Shown: in pieces, positions 24,202 to 36,029 of the stretch
Layout: each line of letters begins with the position of its first letter
Numbering within the stretch: position 1 is the first letter of the stretch
Source: Symbiodinium natans
Taxonomy: Eukaryota > Sar > Dinophyceae > Suessiales > Symbiodiniaceae
Direction: 5' to 3'
Assembly (NCBI GenBank): GCA_905221605.1
Contig: CAJNDS010001024.1
Span: 209,501 to 273,500 of the forward strand
DNA: 64,000 nucleotides
Made by a program: the position numbers and the translations under genes
The notes under the pieces: model-generated
Seen by the model: only the letters and a program-made list of their open reading frames with translations
What the model was told of the DNA's origin: nothing
Database searches by the model: none

Positions 24202-24779
24202 CTATAGGATCCTGAGAGCACTGCTGGCACAACACAACCTTTGGCCAAGTGGTCTGCCGCCCGTTTTCTCCGAAGGAAGCCTGGGGTGGCGACCATAAAG
24301 GTGAGGAGCTTTGGCATCAGCTCCGGAAGAAGAAGGCTGGCCTCCAAAAGGCGAGCCATCAGACGCAGCACAGTCAGCACGTCTTGCCTCAACGCCTAGA
24401 AGTACGCAGTAGGTGAGCCATAGCAAGCCACATGCAATGCAGTGGCCTGGTGGATCACCTGCATACCCTTCCTTGGCTGCTGATACTTTGCTTCCTGGGT
24501 CTGCTGCGACCAACAGCCAATAGTCACTGGTAGTAGCTACAAAGCTACAAGTAGCTTGGACGTCTTGCCAGTACAGTATGGCGCTTTGTATGGCCTTATG
24601 CTGGTGAGGCCGTCGCACCACATGCAGACATTACAGCATTGCGAAACCACAGCTCGCTTGGAAGCCTCAACAAAGCACCAGAAAGGCTGCAGATCACACC
24701 AAGGGTCTTGTCTGGGTGGCAGCTGGAAATTGGATCCTGGGGCATCGGGCCCATTGCCTCCGAAGAACGTCGCTCCCAC
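24202..24779 (-). CDS. Candidate exons, unknown protein
   Basis: Two minus-strand frames: 24779-24640 reads FFGGNGPDAPGSNFQLPP and a cysteine/tryptophan-rich stretch CCNVCMWCDG, and 24621-24400 reads QSAILYWQDVQATCSFVATT. Either may be one exon of the same gene. No family match from memory. Confidence 0.25.
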
Positions 24780-24821
24780 TGAGTTGAACCGGGTTCGTTC
24801 GGGAGCCTTTTTGGGGTGGCG

Positions 24822-24934
24822 TTTGGGATGTCCCCCCCTTTTTCTACCAGTCCTTAATAGTGATTAGAATGGGGGGTGGGTACTATAATTAATCCCTCTT
24901 TAAGAACTGTTTAGTAGAAGTGGGAACATCCCAA
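24822..24934. mobile_element. Short inverted-repeat element, family A, copy 2
   Basis: About 113 bp. It starts TTTGGGATGTCCCCCCCTT and ends GGGAACATCCCAA, with CCAGTCCTTAATAG and AAGAACTGTTTAGTAG just inside. The ends are inverted copies. No coding capacity. Confidence 0.75.
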
Positions 24935-25481
24935 GGTGGCCTGTATGTGACCGTGATCGGTTGTAGGCTGCTGCAGGATGCCTCGTATTCACCAAATCCA
25001 AGAGGTTGAGTAGCTGCCTTACAAGCTGCCTTTACGGATCATATGCCCAATACAACTGCACCTCCCACCAAAGCTAGTTCAGCGGCTCTTCACAACTCTG
25101 CCAGAACTCGACAAGGCCCGAACCCTATGATCTCGGCCTCCTGTGTAAATTTCTGGCCCAGACAAACCCCATGATGCCACAATGTACACCTAAGCCTCAG
25201 CATGCCCGCTTTTGCGCTAAACCCCTCCACCTTACAACACGCAACTAAACCCACCAAATAGGCATCCAAAGAAGCTTTCAACCCCTACTACTCCTCCCAG
25301 CCCGAATATTCAGTCATTGAATTTCGAGGTAACTGCTCCCGAAGCTCCAAAAGCCCTGATTCGCCTGAACTAAACCCGCCCCTACAAACCCCCAAGCACA
25401 ACAAGCACCTCTGTTAGGCCGCTGTCATCCCAGGTGGGGAGCTCCCTCCAGCTCCGTCTGCGTGGTTTAGCAGGTGATGTT

Positions 25482-25985
<504 letters not shown>

Positions 25986-26167
25986 TACTACTGCTACTTC
26001 TACACCTACCTACACATACAGTACACCTACACTAGACTACCAATGGACCAAAGTCTAACTGATTTGGATGGGCTCTGGCGAGGAAGGTCTCGGGTTTGTA
26101 AGACTGCTGCCAGTATAGGGGGCCGTGCACCTCGATCTCTACGGAGCCTTGCGAAACCCATCTTGCA

Positions 26168-26374
26168 TCAATGGAGGCTCACGATCTCGGGATGATCCCT
26201 TTGGTGCTCTTGTATGCTGTGAAGCACGGACTTGACAAAAGTTTCGAGGGCCGTGTGGCCGCGCAGCATCCGGGAGGGGAGAGCGTACCCCGTACACCCT
26301 ATACACGCCCTAGGCTGCAACCGCTCTCCCAAGCCGTTCATGTCACACAAATGTCGGAAACCCCGGCTCCTCAT
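26168..26374 (-). CDS. Candidate exon, unknown protein
   Basis: Minus-strand frame ending in a stop, with GHTALETFVKSVLHSIQEH and then QRDHPEIVSLH. It is helical and protein-like. Could be a terminal exon. No family recognised. Confidence 0.3.
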   Translation of the reverse strand: MRSRGFRHLCDMNGLGERLQPRACIGCTGYALPSRMLRGHTALETFVKSVLHSIQEHQRDHPEIVSLH

Positions 26375-26389
26375 GCGGGCTGAGGGGAT

Positions 26390-29300
26390 CTGCTGATCAA
26401 AGTCGAACCTGGTTCCGAGGCTGGAGTTCTCTTCTTGTTTTTTGCCGACTGCCTAGTTGGGGTAGACCACGCGCTGCCCAGGTTTTTACGGCTTCATTTG
26501 CCCCGTGCCATCTACGGACTGATTCAGGGCGCCGGGAGGCGGCTTCGCAGCTCGGGGAGTGGTATCAAGGGTTTAGGGTTTCCGGTCCTAGGTAAGATTG
26601 TCAAGGGCTTTGGTCAGAGTCTCGAAGCATACAACTGCAAGCGGCGAGCGGCAAGACAAGCATGGTTAAGCGCATTTGTTATTCTTTAGCATTGATCTTC
26701 TGATTATTATGGTCATCGTGCTAATAATTATAATGGTTACTGTAAGGTACTTTATTATCGTCACTTATGATTATGGCATGCCTCAAGAGGCTTCGCGCTC
26801 AGAAGGCCTCTCCAAGATCTTCCTTCCCTCATCTTCCCTCGCATCCCGCATCTGACAGCCGACTGTCCCAGGCCCACGCCACCCCCAAAGTTTCATCCTT
26901 GAATTCCAGGTCTGAACAAAGAGAAGCAAACACTCTCAAGCCCGCAACCACCCCAAGCAAAAACTCGTTGCTCGCTTCCTGAACGCGCAACCTACCGGAG
27001 CAATGGGCCGCTGTAAACTCTGTGTGAACCCTAATTTCAGTCCTTTTGCGCCCCAAAACCTTGTAGAGACCTGAGACCCAGAATCGACGCTGGGCCCGCT
27101 GACCCTGGCAATCCGCCATGTTCCGCGAAGGACTGAAGGCGCCGATCCTCTGGCTGTTCCTCGTCCTGAAGATTAGGTCAGGTGTTTATGGGGCTTATTT
27201 TACCTTGGTTTTGGTTAAGGAGCTGGTAGGGCTTTTCAGACTTTAGAGAAGGTGTAATATGGGCTCGCTCAGCTGGTAGGGAAGCAGATCAAGAATTGCA
27301 CTTTTGGATTCCTTGTTCTACTGCCTCCGAGAAAGATAAAAGGGTCACTTGCTCGACTCCCAAGGAGGGAGTCGACTCTGGCTCAGGGGCAATTATTGGC
27401 ATTCTTATGCTGCCATTCGTATATTTTCGGGTATACTGTATTTATGTTCTTGCAACCTTATTTTTGAGGAACATTCACATGAGTACACTGCTATAGTCGG
27501 GCAATTCTACTAGCTCTAGGGTTTCGAGCTCTGGGATTCGCACGCTGTTCCACCCAGCTGGTCAGTGGCTTTATGCTTGGGATGTCGGGGCATGCAAGCT
27601 TGGTCTAGAAAATTCTTGGCAGAATGGATGCATGTTCTAAACTCTCTGAAAATGTTTTAAAATACATAAACAAATGAACAAATATAAATATAAATATACA
27701 TATAATTGTAACATACATATAAACATAAATAGAAATATAGATATAGATGTAAACATAAATATAAATATAAATATACATAAAAATATACATATGAATACGT
27801 AATAAATAAAGATATATATATATATACATATATACATATATACATATATACATATATACATATTATCATATATATATATATATATATATTGTATCTGTAA
27901 AACATGTACACAAATAAAAAAGAAAAAACAATATGTAACGTGTACATACCAAGAGATAAAAAAAGAATATAAATAAATATGAATATACAGATATATATAT
28001 ATATATATATATAATAAGTATACATGTACATCGAAACGTGACAACAACCATTGATTTGGCTGCGAGTGTTGTTGGGGCTCGGGAATTGGACGGTTCCAAC
28101 CCTTTCACAAAAAGGCCTCTGAATCGCAAGGCTTCCATCCCCACCAGCTGATCGGAAACCCATGGGCCTCTCTGAGGCACCCGACACGACCCTCTACGAA
28201 ATCCGAATGCGACCCAAGAGTACAGCCGCCTCGGCTTGGCCAGCCTCGTCCTCTCAGGGCTCGCAGTCTCAGTGCATGGGTTTCGGGCTTCGGGCGAGGC
28301 GGTTTCATCAGACGGGCTCAGTGCGCAGCGAACGGAACTTTCAAGGTCCAGAAGCTGAACTTTTCGACAGTGGTGGTGATCTCTGAGATGCTGAATTTCA
28401 GACTTGGCAAGAGCATCTCCCGTAAACATGCACCGCTGCGCTGCAGGCAACAACAGTGACATCAGCTGATGAAGAACTGACGGATTCCTTCATGATGCCG
28501 CAAGACAACTGTCTGAAAGAATCTGGATTTCTGCACGGCTCTGTTCAGCCTAGACAGCCACCCCCCCCCCCCACCAGTCCAGACACTAGGAGGCGAATGA
28601 GATTCGGACCCTCAATGATGATAGTTTGCCATGGAACCCTAAACGCACAATAGACCGTACCCGATTCTCTTCGAGCTAGTTAGAAACTAATAAGAATGCC
28701 GATTGACCGCTTGCGGGGTCCATCATGTCCGCGGCGACACCGAAGTCCTCAACATCAGCCTTCGACCCTTCAGCATTCACCTGGAGGGATTTGGCTTGGG
28801 TCGAGGGATTTGAGGTTTCATCGAGACTATATAGCTATAATAGAAGTTGTTTGGTGGTTGGCTTGTACCGTACGTGGACGTGAGTGCCGACGCTTCTGCA
28901 TCTGAATGACTAAACAGAAACTGCAAGTCGCTGCCTCTGCACTACCATAGGGCCGCGAGGTTTCGACGCATTTAAGCTTCATCTCAACGGCCATTTCCAT
29001 TGACTCAAAGTATCCCTTAAGGTCACGATCCGACTGAAGTATCCGGGGCCCTGCGCCTCCTCCACCAGTGGCTCAGGAGAGGGCTCTTCGGCCCAAGCCT
29101 CGGCCGTGTTTTGAAGGGGCTTGGGATTAGGGTTGTCGTGCTTGCAACGAAAATTAAACAAGTAAACGGCGACTGCCTGGTGCCAAGGTCTTGAAATCGG
29201 GAAAGACATGTGTTCTTATCCCTGGCCTTTGATGGGTTTGAGTTCATGCTCAGAAGAGCATGTTCATGCAATGTTCAAAAATGGATGCCCTTCTTGGGTG

Positions 29301-30400
29301 TCCGATGTGAAGTCTTATTTCCAGAGCTTGGCAGTGGGATCCTGCCTTCATCTCTTTTCAGCTTAAGGGCTTCCGCATCTCAGCTCCCCGGGTCAAAGGC
29401 TTAACATAGCTACCAGCAAGGCCACGTCTCGCCTTGTTGCTGATTGTTTGTCTTGGCCTTGTTACTCCAGCAACAATCCACTCACACCTGATTCGACTTC
29501 TTATGACTTCTTCACACTCGCACAAGGCATGGACTTAACCGCCCTGCCCTGGCATGCTACTGCAAATCACACTGCTTCGGAAAGCGCCTAGGACCTATGC
29601 GAAAATGGGGACCACTGGTCCATCAAGAAATCTGGCAAGATGCGTTCGGGCGCCCAGGGAAGCCGAACGCTGCGCCGGGACTGCCACCACCACTAGCACC
29701 ACCACCTTGCCAGGCAGGGTTGGGCAGCACAGCCACTTACCTGATCATGGTTCGCACCCTGGTCTTGACTTGACTTGATTTTCTCTGGGGGCGCAGATTT
29801 GTGATTGGCGATGAAAGTTCTCATGCATCTCAGCCCCTGTGTCCACTATGCAGAAAGGCTCTCAAGACCCTCACCCTGCACTTGCCTCGAAGAAACATGG
29901 GGGGCATAGGAGGCTCGAAAGGAGATGACACAGCTTCCTGCCATGAGAAGCCGCACGAGGTTGGCCCCGTTGTCGTGGTTGTTGCTCTTTCTGCTATCGA
30001 TCTGTTTAATTGGTGTCCCGGCGCTGCGGTTTTGTTGCTCTCCTGCTACTGCCGCCGCTGTCGCCGCTGCTGCTGCCGCTCCAGCCACCGCTGACGCCCG
30101 AGTTGTGGTTGTTGGTGTCGCCGTCGCTGCTGTTGCGGTTGTTGCTGTAACTGTATATAATTGTTGCTGCTTGGATGCTATTGTTTGATCTGGTGTTGAT
30201 GATGCTGCTTCTATTGCTGTCGTGGTTACGTTTGTGGTTCCGCTTGTGGCTCGTCGTAGTGGTGGTTGTAGTGGTGGTTGTTGTGGTGGTCTTGGCTGCT
30301 GCCGCCGTTGCCGTTGTTCCGTTGTTGTTGCTGCTGTCGTTGTTGCCGTTGTTGTGATGGACAAATTCTCGCCATTGTGCCTGACCAAAACGTCAACGCG
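26390..30400. other. Gene-poor, repeat-rich stretch
   Basis: No recognised gene. It contains a TA/ATACAT-rich block at 27650-28020, a poly-C run at 28560-28572, and a long GTT/GCT/GGT-rich degenerate block at about 29970-30360 that produces artefactual open frames on both strands. A minus-strand frame at 28979-29209 (EEAQGPGYFSRIVTLRDTL) is the only exon-like piece. Confidence 0.45.
27650..28020. repeat. AT-rich simple-repeat block
   Basis: AAATATA, ATACAT and TA repeats over about 370 bp. Sharp composition change from the GC-rich flanks. Confidence 0.9.
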
Positions 30401-30603
30401 ACTTCTACAGCATGAGCAACGAAGCTAGGTGTGCATTCTATTTCTCTTGGCGACTTCTATGCTGCAAGCCCAAAATGGCAAAAAGCCTATGCGCTTTACC
30501 ACGCATGGGATAGCCATGATATGGCAGCAGCAGTTGAGCGCAGCATTCGTAACAAGAAAGGTGCAAATCGTAGCAACGCTGCTTGAAACTTGCTCGGGCC
30601 TGT

Positions 30604-30790
30604 CATGCATTAGCACGCATACGCGCACGCACAGGCACGCACACGCACGCACGCACGCACGCACGCCCGCGCACGCACGCACGCACGCACGCACGCGCAC
30701 GCACACAGACACACAGACACACAGACACACAGACACACAGACACACAGACACACAGACACACAGACACACAGACACACAGACACACAGGC
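30604..30790. repeat. Compound microsatellite: CGCA then ACACAG repeats
   Basis: A CGCA-type tetranucleotide stretch (to about 30703) passes abruptly into ten near-identical copies of an 8-base unit ACAGACAC. Open frames across it on both strands are repeat artefacts. Confidence 0.95.
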
Positions 30791-31194
30791 GCAAAACAGC
30801 GTCAGCTCATCAGCGCCATGTCCTCCTTGCACTTGAGCATGACTTTGGGGCCTGGCATTCTTTCACTAACAGTTGCCTTGGATGAGCTGGCGACCCCCGC
30901 AGATATGTAAGCCCCAGGCAAATGTCGGGATACCTTGCGTTGCCCGGAAAGCGCCTCAGCTGCTCAACAGGACTCTGCTGTCTTGTCTCCCATGATCTCC
31001 CATGGACAGCCTCCCTGAATTCTGAAATTGAAATCACCAGCCCTACAGTTCCCAGCCATGTGTGCTTAGGGTGGAGCTGCAAGTTCCATCGCCCCCAAGA
31101 ATACAAAAAGGAGAGGTGATCTTCAGGGTGCTCAGGGATGCCCTGAAACAACTCAGACTTGAATTTCACGAGCCATGCCACTGGTGGTACTCAC

Positions 31195-31375
31195 CAGGCC
31201 AGGTTCCGGCCGCCAGGCAGTCGACAATCAATGCCTTGGTGTGTCTCTGCCTTAGAATTCTACTAAAATTATCAAGTAGCTGCGTATAGCGATCCTTCTC
31301 AACGCTTGCTCCATGACGTACAACGCGCTTGACGTAGACAGGGGAACTCTTATTAACAACTCTCACAATCCGCCT
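31195..31375 (-). CDS. Probable internal exon, unknown protein
   Basis: Open frame of 60 codons bounded by a TTTCAG acceptor and a GTGAGT donor. It reads RRIVRVVNKSSPVYVKRVV, then SVEKDRYTQLLDNFSRIL and ALIVDCLAAGTWPG. The family is not recognised. A further minus-strand frame downstream (31080-30890, VISISEFREAVHGRSWETR) could be the next exon. Confidence 0.45.
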
Positions 31376-31515
31376 CTGAAATCTCACTCTCCCTCCTCAC
31401 CTGCTTCCGCGCTGGGGAGAGATCTGCAGGCCTGGGCTTTTTGCAGATGGGGGGCGATCCGCTTGAGGTAGTTTTGAAGGACTCCTGCCCTCAAAAGTGC
31501 TTCACGACCCTTTTT

Positions 31516-31551
31516 AACCCTAAACCCTAAACCCTAAACCCTAAACCCTAA
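31516..31551. repeat. Interstitial telomere-like CCCTAAA tract
   Basis: Five consecutive perfect or near-perfect CCCTAAA units. Confidence 0.95.
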
Positions 31552-31912
31552 TTATTAGTTCCATGGCGGGGACTCGCGCACGGCAGGCAAGGCTCGGGAA
31601 CTACATCGCTTCAGCGAGCGTGAACTAAGTTGCAGCAGGCAAGATTGAAAGCTGCTTCTCAGTCCTTTTTTTCAGGGGCACGTGCCAAGCTTGAGCTCGA
31701 TGTTGGTAAGTGTACAAGTATATGCTACACAGGCAAAGCTCGACTCACGCACGCTGTGCGCAGTTGCAGCCGTGCCAATTACACACAGAGCAGGATTCAA
31801 TCAGCGCCGGACGCCCGCTCACCGGCGGACGCCCACCTGAAACTGAGAAGCCACACGCTGTCGGGTGGAGGTCCTCATCCGCACCGAAAAGGGAGCAGCA
31901 TCAACCACTTTC

Positions 31913-32050
31913 TCGATGTCGCCTTTGCACCGCATCACTCGTGATGCCGGAAAGCAAGATCTTTGGACTGACGATCTGCTCCGCCTGAGCGTCAGTCCAG
32001 AGTTCTTGCTTTCCTGCATTACGAGTGATGCGGTGCAAAGGCGACATCGA
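31913..32050. repeat. Foldback: 61-bp inverted repeat with 16-bp loop
   Basis: Arms 31913-31973 and 31990-32050 are reverse complements with about four mismatches in 61 bp. Each outer end is TCGATGTCGCC. The arms are GC-balanced and not simple repeats. It directly abuts a candidate minus-strand exon (32051-32330). It could be a foldback-type or MITE-like element, or a structured RNA if transcribed. Confidence 0.9.
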
Positions 32051-32330
32051 GGGGTAGCAGAGCTCGTCGAGCGCTGCAAAATTCTTCAGTACTGCCAAGG
32101 CAGAGGGCGCGTCGAATCGAGCGGCACGACATGTACCCTCTTCCAGGCCTGCCTCCCTCGCCACATCCACTTCGATCTCGAGGGCTGCTATCAGCTGAGC
32201 CTCTGCGTCTTGCCTTGTTTCCTCTTCTTCTTTGGCAAGGACACCGGCTCTCCCCTCTCGGAGTTCCGCACGCTGCAGCGAGCTCCAGGAGTCCGGGAGC
32301 TCGCGGCAGCGGCGCAGCACCGACAGGAAA
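32051..32330 (-). CDS. Candidate coiled-coil exon, unknown protein
   Basis: Minus-strand frame with a charged helical region: LQRAELREGRAGVLAKEEEE, then AEAQLIAALEIEVDVAREAG, then SALAVLKNFAALDELCYP. The heptad-like pattern suggests a coiled coil. The frame runs straight into the foldback at 31913-32050, so the true 3' border may lie at or before 32051. Function unknown. Confidence 0.4.
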
Positions 32331-33357
32331 AAGCCGGAACCCATGTGCGCCCTGGAGGATTGGGCTGCAAGTCCCTGCGTTCATCATCACGTCTTCTCGA
32401 TGGCACCTTTGAACTGCACTTCACATTTTGCTGTACTCCACGCCCCACAACTTGCCTAAGTTCCGACTCAAGCTGCAGCCGTGAGCATCCCTTCTGTCAC
32501 ATCCGAATTCCTTCCGGATGTCTCGAAGCATCGCCTACCTGGCAGACTTCTCCTTCAACAAGAGCCCCCTTTTTGCCGTCTTGCTCGTCGACCGCAGGCA
32601 GTACAGAGGCTGCACCCTCCGTTCGAACAAGGTGAAAGGAGTCTGCCGATTCTACACATTCTAAGTACCCTCAGGAGCTGTCACCTGCAGCTGCTAGTTT
32701 TTAAGCTGGCGCTGTTTGGCGTCCCGGTTCACGTCCCAGTGCTGCAGCTGCGAATCCCCACCATCTTCAAGGGCAACTAGCGGTAAGTAGCATGCTGCAA
32801 AGACTCTCGAGCTCCATGCCTGAGTAGGCTATTTCAACCCACCAGTTGATGCCATGCCGATATGGAAGCTACAAGTATAATTTAAGCTTGGACCTTGAGC
32901 CATTGCCATTGCACGGATTGGGGCACCGGGCTACAGCTTCAGGATGCTGTGTCGGATACGAACTACTCCCAACATCTCAAGTCTCCAGAAACAAACAGGA
33001 AACACGCCATCTTGTGGTGCTGTTGAAGTCCCTGCGCTGCAGGCAAGCTTCAGGTGGGAGCACTGAACCGGATCACACGCCTCCAGGTAGGACTCAATTC
33101 CTGAAATGCACACACGAGTCTGTCGCTGCACGACCTAGCAGCTTCACCCTACATACGGCATCGCGCTGCCCTTCAACATCAGATGCTACGAACCATCTGC
33201 TTGGGGGCAGCCTTCCAAGGCGCAGACTAGAAAAAATTGGAGCTGAAGCCGCTTTGCTAACGACACTACCAGACACTCTGTCGTATGGCCTGGTGTAGCA
33301 GCAGAAAGCATCACAATGATGATGACCTGAGTGGTGAAGGTCATGCGTCGAGCCCAA

Positions 33358-33510
33358 TCAAATCGGAGCCACAACCTCCTGGTCCAGACCACCTGTATGC
33401 ATGCCCTGTGCCTGCGTAGCAACTTTATCAAGAGTCCCACGAAAGGCCTGAGCCTCAGCCATGTAGCTGTAGAGTGCAGCTGCACTGCAGGCCCACACAA
33501 TCTTCACACC
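33358..33510 (-). CDS. Candidate exon, unknown protein
   Basis: Minus-strand frame with KIVWACSAAALYSYMAEAQ and AFRGTLDKVATQAQGMHTGG. It contains several CAG/G sites, so the real exon may be only part of it. No family recognised. Confidence 0.3.
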   Translation of the reverse strand, partial: GVKIVWACSAAALYSYMAEAQAFRGTLDKVATQAQGMHTGGLDQEVVAPI

Positions 33511-34273
33511 CGAATAATGAGGAAACCTGCCAATCTTAGGGATCCGGCCATGGTGATGAAGCCCAGGCTTGCGCAGCTGCAGTGGAAGGCGTTGCAGCAG
33601 CAAAAGCAGCCAACCAAGCCTGAGGCTTATGGAAAAAGAGAGGCGCAAATAACAAGCAAGTGCGATTGACCGAGGGCGTGCACTAGCTTGCGCTCGCAAC
33701 TGGTTTCGCTCCTCGATGCCCTTGCTCTACAGAACAAGTGCTCACGCCCGAAGTAGTCAGGCAAAACCTGATGGTGTTGATTTGCCTGTCTTTGCCTTCC
33801 ACGCACGCCTGTAGGGGCATGTTCATTCGGTACGTCGAGGCAGTTAAGAGAAAGGATGCCCGTTCTAGTCAGCGTGCGACCCAAGACTACCTCCGAGCAA
33901 ATCTTATAGGATATCCGCTTCACTTAACCCCATCATGCAGCCCAGGAAGCCTTGGCTGTCTTGCTGTGCACCGATGTAGCCGCAGAAGGGCACCAGCCTG
34001 GATCCCATGTCCGACCCTTTCCCAACTCATCGCTGCATGCGTCACGTCCCAGACTGTCATTACACTGACATCGGTTGCCTCACATGTTGCTCACTCGATT
34101 CCACGAATGCCTACAGCCTCAGCTAAGCAGTTATAAAGCAGAAGGAAATATCCCCATATATGGTGCAGCGTCGCTGCCTCGCCCACCCCCCCCCACCCTA
34201 TGGTACCCCCCCCCCATGGCCCCCCCCAAATTCTTTCCCCGCCCCGCCCCCCTGTGGTTTGGGCCCCGTGTGG

Positions 34274-34358
34274 TTGGGGTTTGGGTTTGGGTTTGTTTAG
34301 GGTTTAGGGTTTAGGGTTTAGAGTTTAGGGTTTAGGGTTTAGGGTTTAGGGTTTAGGC
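34274..34358. repeat. Longest telomere-like TTTAGGG tract in the window
   Basis: About ten TTTAGGG units with a few variants, flanked on both sides by poly-C/poly-G runs (34188-34220 and 34380-34430). Confidence 0.95.
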
Positions 34359-34721
34359 GGGGTGGGGAGGGGTTGGGGGGAGGGGGGGGGGGGGGATACC
34401 ATGGGGGGGGGGGTGGGGGGGGGTACCGACACGGGACACGGAACCATATATCCCCCTCTCACTGCGCGCATCTCAACGCCCTGAGTACAAGCCTCGCTGT
34501 CAAACTTACCCCTTCCCACGGTCCCACAACTACCAATTAAATATGATGGGAAACGCTGTCCCACGCAGTAGTTGTTGCAACCCATCCTTTTTTTAATCCT
34601 TCTTAGCCTCGACTCTCAACGCAGCTGCATGCCCTTGCGCGTTGCGACGCGCCAGAAAGTCGGCGAAGCTCGGGTGAGATTTGTTCTTCTTAAGCAGGAG
34701 AGGGTAGGTGCTGCTGCCCTT

Positions 34722-34824
<103 letters not shown>

Positions 34825-35800
34825 CCGCCGCCTCTGCTGCTGCGGCTTTTGTCGACTTTTTGTTTGTTGCTGTTACCCTTGCTGTTGCTGGTCGTGGTGG
34901 CGCTGTTTCTGTTGCTGTTACTGGTGCGGCTGCTATTGTTGCCAGTCATTATTTGTATTGACATTGCCGCTGCTGTTGCCGCTGCTGTGGCCGTTGTTGC
35001 TGCTGCCCTGCAGTTGTTGCAGTTGTTGCTGTTGTTGCAGTTGTTGCTGTTGCTGCTGTTTCTGCTGCTTCTGCTGCTGCTGGGCCAGAGATGGCTTTGC
35101 CCATCTATGCATGCGCAACTTCTTGCACGCGCCACGTGCTGCCCAGTGGCAAACCCAGGATGATGGAAACGGTCACGCCGGGGATCATGCCTGAGAGCAA
35201 CACGTGATGTTGCTGGCATGTCAGCAAGATCCTAGCAGCGATGACCTAATTTTGACTGACCTCCTTACTGAGCGGCTGCGTAGCTCTGCACTCTCCCATG
35301 TACTGTCTGCAGGCTTCCAGGGTCCAAAGTGTTTCGATGGTTTGCAGCTGCAGCTGCCGACAAGGAGGCAGCAAGGGCTACATGGGATACATGTCAGGGG
35401 AGTCTTGACGAAAAGGCATTGAAGACTCGGAGGAAGGACCTTCAGCAGGACGAAAGAACCTAAACGACCTTCCAGGCAACAGGACATGTCAGTCCAAGCG
35501 ACGCAAAAGAAGCTTGGCAAGGACCGGGCCCCCCTTCACGTCGGTGACAGAGCGAATCCTTACATCTTTGGGGTTGCGTTTGGCCACGGGCACGCAATGG
35601 AATCTACATCTATCTCCCCTCTCTCTCTATATATGTATATATATATATGTATATCTATCTATACATGTCTTCATATGCGTATATATATATATAATGCACA
35701 CATACGCTTCTTCTGTGCAATTCTGTGTATCTGCCATGAATGAATGATTAGATGCATACAGAACCTGCGCACGAGCGCGTGCCAGCAAGGTTGCAGCATG

Positions 35801-36013
35801 CTATAACAACAAGAGGACCCTGCTGTAGAGAAAGGCGAGCAGCTGTTCCAGGGCGGTCTCAATGGCGGCCGCGTCGAACACATACTGCACAAGCGCGTTG
35901 ACCACGACGTACATTGCAATTATGGCCTCAGCAACTTCATACAGTAGCAGCCTGTATGAAGCTCTACCACGATGCATTCCATAATCCGAAGCCAAGTTTT
36001 GAGCTCGAACGGC
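35801..36013 (-). CDS. Candidate membrane-segment exon, unknown protein
   Basis: Minus-strand frame with SYRLLLYEVAEAIIAMYVVV followed by NALVQYVFDAAAIETALEQL: one probable membrane helix plus an amphipathic helix. No in-frame ATG begins it, consistent with an internal exon. Family not recognised. Confidence 0.35.
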   Translation of the reverse strand, partial: AVRAQNLASDYGMHRGRASYRLLLYEVAEAIIAMYVVVNALVQYVFDAAAIETALEQLLAFLYSRVLLLL

Positions 36014-36029
36014 CCTATCTAGGCCAATC

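Noticed and set aside
27250-27375. Possible tRNA gene
   Set aside because: A CTCAGCTGGTAGGG-like D-arm motif is present, but I could not form an acceptor stem, anticodon arm and T-arm around it.
27637-28187. Tyr/Ile-rich minus-strand ORFs
   Set aside because: TA and ATACAT repeats; no coding signal.
29846-30388. 180-codon Thr/Ala-rich minus-strand ORF
   Set aside because: Low-complexity GTT/GCT block; opposite frames are equally open.
34274-34358. True chromosome end
   Set aside because: The TTTAGGG tract is short and flanked on both sides by long non-telomeric sequence, so it is interstitial.
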